Origin: Gemella morbillorum
Lineage (GTDB): Bacteria > Bacillota > Bacilli > Staphylococcales > Gemellaceae
Assembly: GCF_900476045.1 (NCBI RefSeq)
Contig: NZ_LS483440.1
Location: 1,054,001-1,118,000, forward strand
Direction: 5' to 3'
Length of the DNA stretch: 64,000 bases
Shown here one piece after another: positions 60,187-64,000 of the stretch; the stretch's first letter is position 1; the number at the start of each line of letters is the position of its first letter. The notes under the pieces are model-generated. The model saw nothing but the letters and a program-made list of their open reading frames with translations. It did not search any database and was not told the origin of the DNA. The position numbers and the translations under genes are program-made.

Positions 60187-60681
60187 AAAGAAGACATTAA
60201 CTCTTTCAAACTCTTCTTCCCAATTATTCCAATCTAGACGGATTCTTGAATTTTCATCTAAAATATCTTCCACTAAATTATCTATTGTAATTTCTTCTAA
60301 TGATTTTTTTATTGATTGATTAATTGAATTAACTTTATTAAGATATTTTTTATACCTCTTATCAACAGCTAATGCACCTTCAAATATTTTAGAAACATAG
60401 TCAGTTTTTAAAACAAAAATTTCTACTTCACCATTCAGTGCCACATAAATATCATATAAAGTAACTTTTTTGTTAGCTTTATATTTATATCCTCCTCCTA
60501 CACCTGTATTGGCTTTTACTAAATCATGAAGAACTAACTTTCTCATGATTTTTTTTAAATATGTAGGAGATATATTAAGGCGTTGGCTAATTTCTTTTGA
60601 ATTAAGAAATACATGTCTATCTTGAAGATACAACATTACCATAATACAAATCGCTTGTTCAGTACTTTTTGTTAAATGCAT
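60178..60681 (-). CDS. Rrf2-family transcriptional regulator
   Basis: 167 residues. The N-terminal winged helix is typical: TEQAICIMVMLYLQ, KEISQRLNISPTYLKKIMRKL, then the wing with GVGGGYKY. The dimerisation helix follows. Its only Cys is near residue 12, so the three-Cys Fe-S site of IscR/NsrR is absent; in this it resembles CymR, the cysteine-metabolism repressor. Its proximity to tcyP is suggestive but not proof. A perfect inverted repeat (60758-60770) lies at its own promoter. Confidence 0.88.
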   Translation of the reverse strand: MHLTKSTEQAICIMVMLYLQDRHVFLNSKEISQRLNISPTYLKKIMRKLVLHDLVKANTGVGGGYKYKANKKVTLYDIYVALNGEVEIFVLKTDYVSKIFEGALAVDKRYKKYLNKVNSINQSIKKSLEEITIDNLVEDILDENSRIRLDWNNWEEEFERVNVFFKG

Positions 60682-60738
60682 AACCCCTCTACCTCTCTTT
60701 TCTTTATGTTATTATGTAAAACTTTTATCCTCAATTTA

Positions 60739-60770
60739 ATTCTAAAATATATTATTATAATTGTCAATTA
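60739..60770 (-). promoter_or_regulatory. Promoter of the Rrf2 gene with a palindromic operator candidate
   Basis: TTGACA (60762-60767), 17-base spacer, TAGAAT (60739-60744) on the minus strand. TAATTG-N-CAATTA (60758-60770) is a perfect 6-1-6 palindrome covering the -35, which suggests autoregulation. Confidence 0.6.
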
Positions 60771-61898
60771 TTATCTTAATTTCTCTCCCCAGTACTGATA
60801 ATAAGTACATTCAATAGATCCATTAAATAATTTTCTTCTCTTAGTTGCTTTTTTCCCATATAAATGTTCAAACATTTTATGAGAAGTTAGTAAATACAAT
60901 GACCAATATTTTTGATTTTTTAATTGACTTCCTAAATATTTATACATTGCCTCAACTTCTTTTTTCTCACCTAAACGCTCTCCATAAGGTGGATTGGCAA
61001 TGACACATCCAGATTCTCTTTTTACAACAAAATCATAAACTGACATCTGCTTAAATTTTATCACACCTGCTAATCCGATTTCCTCAGCATTATTTTCTGC
61101 AGTTTGAATCATTTTAGGGTCGATATCAGAACCATATAACTCTAATTCTTTCTCATAGTCTATTGCTTCCTCAGCTTTATTTCTTTCTTCATCTACCAGA
61201 GATTTTGGCATCCATGGCCATTTTTCAAAATCAAAATTACGATTTATACCTGGTGCCATATTTTGAGCTAACATTGCTGCTTCTATCAACAACGTACCTG
61301 ATCCACAAAATACATCATATAAAGGAGTTTCTCCCTTCCAATTGGTTAATTTTACCATTGCTGCCGCAAGGGTCTCTTTTAGCGGAGCAGTCCCTTGTTT
61401 AGCTCGATAACCACGCTTGTGAAGTCCATCACCAGATGTATCTAATAAGATTGTCGCAATATCATTTAACATTATAATTTCTAATCTATATCTTTCTCCT
61501 GTTTCTGTTAACCAACCTGTAATTCCATAGCTTTTTTTCATTTTTTCTACTATTGCTTTTTTTACAATTGATTGACAGTCAGATACACTAAATAATGTTG
61601 ATTTATGACTACGTCCATCTACTGGAAATTTAGCATCAACTGGAAGATATTTATCCCAGTCTATTTCTTTTGTTTTTTCAAATAACTCTTCAAATGTGTA
61701 TGCTGGAAATTGGGCAACAACAATTTTCACCCTATCTGCACATCTTAACCAAAGGTTTGATCGTACTATAGCTCTTTTATCACCAGAATAATATACTCTA
61801 CCATTTTCTACCTTTGTTTCATATCCTAAATCTTGTACTTCTTTTGCTACTATCGCTTCAATTCCCATAGGCGTTGTCGCTACTAAATTAAATTTCAT
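60771..61898 (-). CDS. RlmL/RlmK-type 23S rRNA guanine-N2 methyltransferase (YpsC)
   Basis: 375 residues: a THUMP domain (about 40-160) followed by a class I methyltransferase. The core motifs are PLYDVFCGSGTLLIEAAM (SAM site, about 191-208), YGSDIDPKM and the catalytic NPPYGERL (about 309-316). This is the bacterial RlmL N-terminal/YpsC group that methylates G2445-type positions of 23S rRNA; the exact base is inferred from the family. ATG follows AGGAGG. rnpB lies just upstream on the same strand. Confidence 0.92.
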   Translation of the reverse strand: MKFNLVATTPMGIEAIVAKEVQDLGYETKVENGRVYYSGDKRAIVRSNLWLRCADRVKIVVAQFPAYTFEELFEKTKEIDWDKYLPVDAKFPVDGRSHKSTLFSVSDCQSIVKKAIVEKMKKSYGITGWLTETGERYRLEIIMLNDIATILLDTSGDGLHKRGYRAKQGTAPLKETLAAAMVKLTNWKGETPLYDVFCGSGTLLIEAAMLAQNMAPGINRNFDFEKWPWMPKSLVDEERNKAEEAIDYEKELELYGSDIDPKMIQTAENNAEEIGLAGVIKFKQMSVYDFVVKRESGCVIANPPYGERLGEKKEVEAMYKYLGSQLKNQKYWSLYLLTSHKMFEHLYGKKATKRRKLFNGSIECTYYQYWGEKLR

Positions 61899-61916
61899 TT
61901 CTTCCTCCTTAAAAAA

Positions 61917-61938
61917 GAGGCCCCTAAGAGCCCCTAGA
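61917..61938 (-). terminator. Terminator of rnpB
   Basis: Stem AGGGGC/GCCTCT (one wobble) with an 8-base loop and a run of U on the minus transcript, right at the RNase P RNA 3' end. Confidence 0.6.
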
Positions 61939-61939
61939 A

Positions 61940-62338
61940 CTAGTTATTTTTCTTATCATAAGCCATATTCTGTATCTATTCTTACTCAAACAAGACTAGT
62001 CTACTCTCGTAAAAATAGCTGTGATCATCTGTCTAAATATATACATATTTCCTATTCCTACATTCAATTCTGCGGAATAAGTGCTTCTACCAAAATTTGA
62101 ATTGCTCACTCAAGGGGTTTACCTCGTTCCACTTCTTATATTTCTATAAGAACTTCGTCACTGTGGCACTTTCAAGATGTATAACCATATACATGTACTT
62201 AGGTTATACTTTCTGCCGTCACCTAATGGTGCCTAAACTTATTTTTTCGTTTAGCGTTGAACACTACAAGCATCTCAGCTTGTGTGAGTATGGACTTTCC
62301 TCAGCGAAATACACCGCGACCACTCAAAGAAAAATACT
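61940..62338 (-). ncRNA. rnpB: RNase P RNA, type B
   Basis: About 400 bases on the minus strand. The conserved 5' core GAGGAAAGTCCATACTC (near 62295) and GAGATGC...GTAGTG are followed by the Firmicute-type (type B) body; the 3' core GGCTTATGATAAG (near 61965) closes the molecule. It processes the 5' ends of tRNA precursors with RnpA. Open frames read here on the plus strand are spurious. The ends are approximate. Confidence 0.93.
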
Positions 62339-62344
62339 TATATT

Positions 62345-62373
62345 ACTTTACACTAAAATAATATTTTTGTAAA
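62345..62373 (-). promoter_or_regulatory. Promoter of rnpB
   Basis: TTTACA (62368-62373), 17-base spacer, TAAAGT (62345-62350), minus strand, immediately after rpoZ. Confidence 0.7.
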
Positions 62374-62376
62374 CTA

Positions 62377-62574
62377 TTATTTTTCTAAAACAGAAATTTT
62401 GCCTTCTGCTATTTCTTCTAATGCTTTCCCTACTTCTTTATGTGAAGTATATTTTTCTAATTTTGCTGTATCAGGATTAGCAAATAGTTCTCTTGCTCTT
62501 TTACTTGCTAATGATACTAACATATATTTTGAATTTACTTTTGATTTTAATACATCTAATTTTGGATATAACAT
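62377..62574 (-). CDS. rpoZ: RNA polymerase omega subunit
   Basis: 65-residue subunit that helps RNA polymerase assemble. [31 protein letters not shown] carries the family core (cited in part: [16 protein letters not shown]), followed by [15 protein letters not shown]. It is 9 bases after gmk, the common gmk-rpoZ order. Confidence 0.93.
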   Translation of the reverse strand: MLYPKLDVLKSKVNSKYMLVSLASKRARELFANPDTAKLEKYTSHKEVGKALEEIAEGKISVLEK

Positions 62575-62583
62575 TCTTTTCTC

Positions 62584-63222
<639 letters not shown>

Positions 63223-63339
63223 TCATTTATTATCTATCTATCATACCACAAAACTTATAAAAATTAAACTATTATAGCATGTATTTACAAATTTTCATAG
63301 TAACTTCCTCTAAAATACAAAATCTTTTAGAGTTAAGTA

Positions 63340-64000
63340 TTAAACAAATTTATTGTTTATTAATTCGTTAATAAACATCTTATCTATTTTTTGTTTAATT
63401 GTTTTTTGCCCAGTATAAGTAACCATCCCGGGTTTTGCTCCTGATATTTTTTTCACATTTTTTATAAGTGTCATATCTACAGCAACTCTATCTTCATTTT
63501 TAAATTTAGAAAAATATCCAGCCAACATCGCCGCTACTTCTTTTGTTTTTTCATCTGGGTTATTATTAAAAATTACAACATGACTTCCTGGAATATCTTT
63601 TGCGTGAAACCAAAGATAATCACGGCGTGCAAGTTTGTTTGTAATTGCATCATTTTGAATATTATTTTTCCCAACATAAATATCTATTCCATTATAGTTA
63701 ATTACAAAGTAATTATTCTTATTTTTTTTCTTTGAACTTGAAACTTTTTCCTTTAATAATCCTGAGTTTATTAACTCTTCTTTTATTTCTATCAAATCAG
63801 ACTTATCGGCATTCTCTACTTGAAATTGTAGAGTTTCAAAATAAACTATATCTTCTTCTGTAATTTTTATTTGCTTATATAGATTTCCAATTGTTCTTTT
63901 ATTTTTTTTATAAAGATTAAAATATCTGTCTGAATTTTTTTCTATAGTTAAGTTAGGATCTAATTCTATCTTTATATCCTCGAATTCTTCACTATAAAAA
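63340..64000 (-). CDS. rqcH: RqcH (NFACT-family ribosome quality control protein), C-terminal part
   Basis: Only the C-terminal 220 residues are in the window; the reading frame continues open to the right edge. The sequence begins with the family linker LDPNLTIEKNSDRYFNLYKKNKRT (cited in part: LDPNLTIEKNSDRYFNLY), then the coiled coil and the NFACT-R domain: YLWFHAKDIPGSHVVI, ARRDYLW and a KKISGAKPGMVTYTGQKT end. RqcH adds C-terminal alanine tails to stalled nascent chains on split 50S subunits. An internal TTG at 63795 is not the start, because the frame upstream still encodes conserved sequence. Older names are FbpA and YloA. Confidence 0.93.
   Translation of the reverse strand, partial: FYSEEFEDIKIELDPNLTIEKNSDRYFNLYKKNKRTIGNLYKQIKITEEDIVYFETLQFQVENADKSDLIEIKEELINSGLLKEKVSSSKKKNKNNYFVINYNGIDIYVGKNNIQNDAITNKLARRDYLWFHAKDIPGSHVVIFNNNPDEKTKEVAAMLAGYFSKFKNEDRVAVDMTLIKNVKKISGAKPGMVTYTGQKTIKQKIDKMFINELINNKFV

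Noticed and set aside
62097-62372. A 91-codon plus-strand frame
   Set aside because: It overlaps the RNase P RNA gene on the opposite strand and has no ribosome site.
63308-63332. Hairpin between rqcH and gmk (ctctaaaa/ttttagag)
   Set aside because: The arms pair, but no U run follows on the minus transcript, so it is not called a terminator.

Overview
The window is chromosomal DNA of a low-GC Gram-positive bacterium (Bacillota). Firmicute-specific genes support this: dnaB/dnaI helicase loading, fakA-asp23, ecsAB, divIB, a fused secDF, mutS2-cvpA, T-box leaders and a type-B RNase P RNA. The dcw cluster lacks murG and ends murD-divIB-ftsA-ftsZ, as in staphylococci. Very low GC, a small gene set and a divergent FtsZ tail suggest Gemella or a close relative; this genus call is an inference. 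Apart from the first two genes, one methyltransferase and one flavodoxin, every gene and the rRNA operon lie on the minus strand, so the minus strand is probably the leading strand. I see no insertion sequence, prophage, CRISPR array or tRNA.

Layout. 1-7 kb: end of an HxlR regulator with an unknown acidic protein, an M50 protease/ATP-grasp pair, a DedA-isochorismatase fusion and secDF. 7-16 kb: HAD phosphatase, GtrA protein, prfC, murE, a methyltransferase (plus strand), brnQ and an NCS2 purine permease. 16-21.5 kb: an amino-acid ABC transporter behind a T-box leader (arginine specifier proposed) with a second, stem-I-less T-box module, then an ECF importer whose promoter carries a Fur-like box. 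21.6-28.7 kb: pepA, a HemY-like flavoprotein, ecsB, ecsA, coaE and an amino-acid permease. 28.8-38.8 kb: the division and cell-wall cluster from mraZ to ftsZ, with MraZ operator repeats in front. 39-42.3 kb: dnaI, dnaB and an unknown coupled gene. 42.3-47.5 kb: a 16S-23S-5S rRNA operon with tandem promoters and no spacer tRNA. 47.6-57.8 kb: mutS2, cvpA, fakA, asp23, a ketopantoate-reductase-like gene, a PTS-IIC-like permease, rsmG and mnmG. 58-64 kb: cystine symporter tcyP, flavodoxin, an Rrf2 regulator, an RlmL-like methyltransferase, rnpB, rpoZ, gmk and the 3' part of rqcH.

The gene content is mostly core. The most interesting signals are regulatory. (1) A 17-codon leader ORF with three Cys codons and a strong ribosome site lies upstream of tcyP; two of its Cys codons sit inside an RNA hairpin. 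This looks like cysteine-responsive attenuation. (2) A complete T-box is followed by a second antiterminator/terminator unit with no specifier stem. (3) A Fur-like box lies between the -35 and -10 of an ECF transporter operon, which suggests iron or heme uptake. (4) A DedA membrane protein is fused to an intact-looking isochorismatase/nicotinamidase-type hydrolase.
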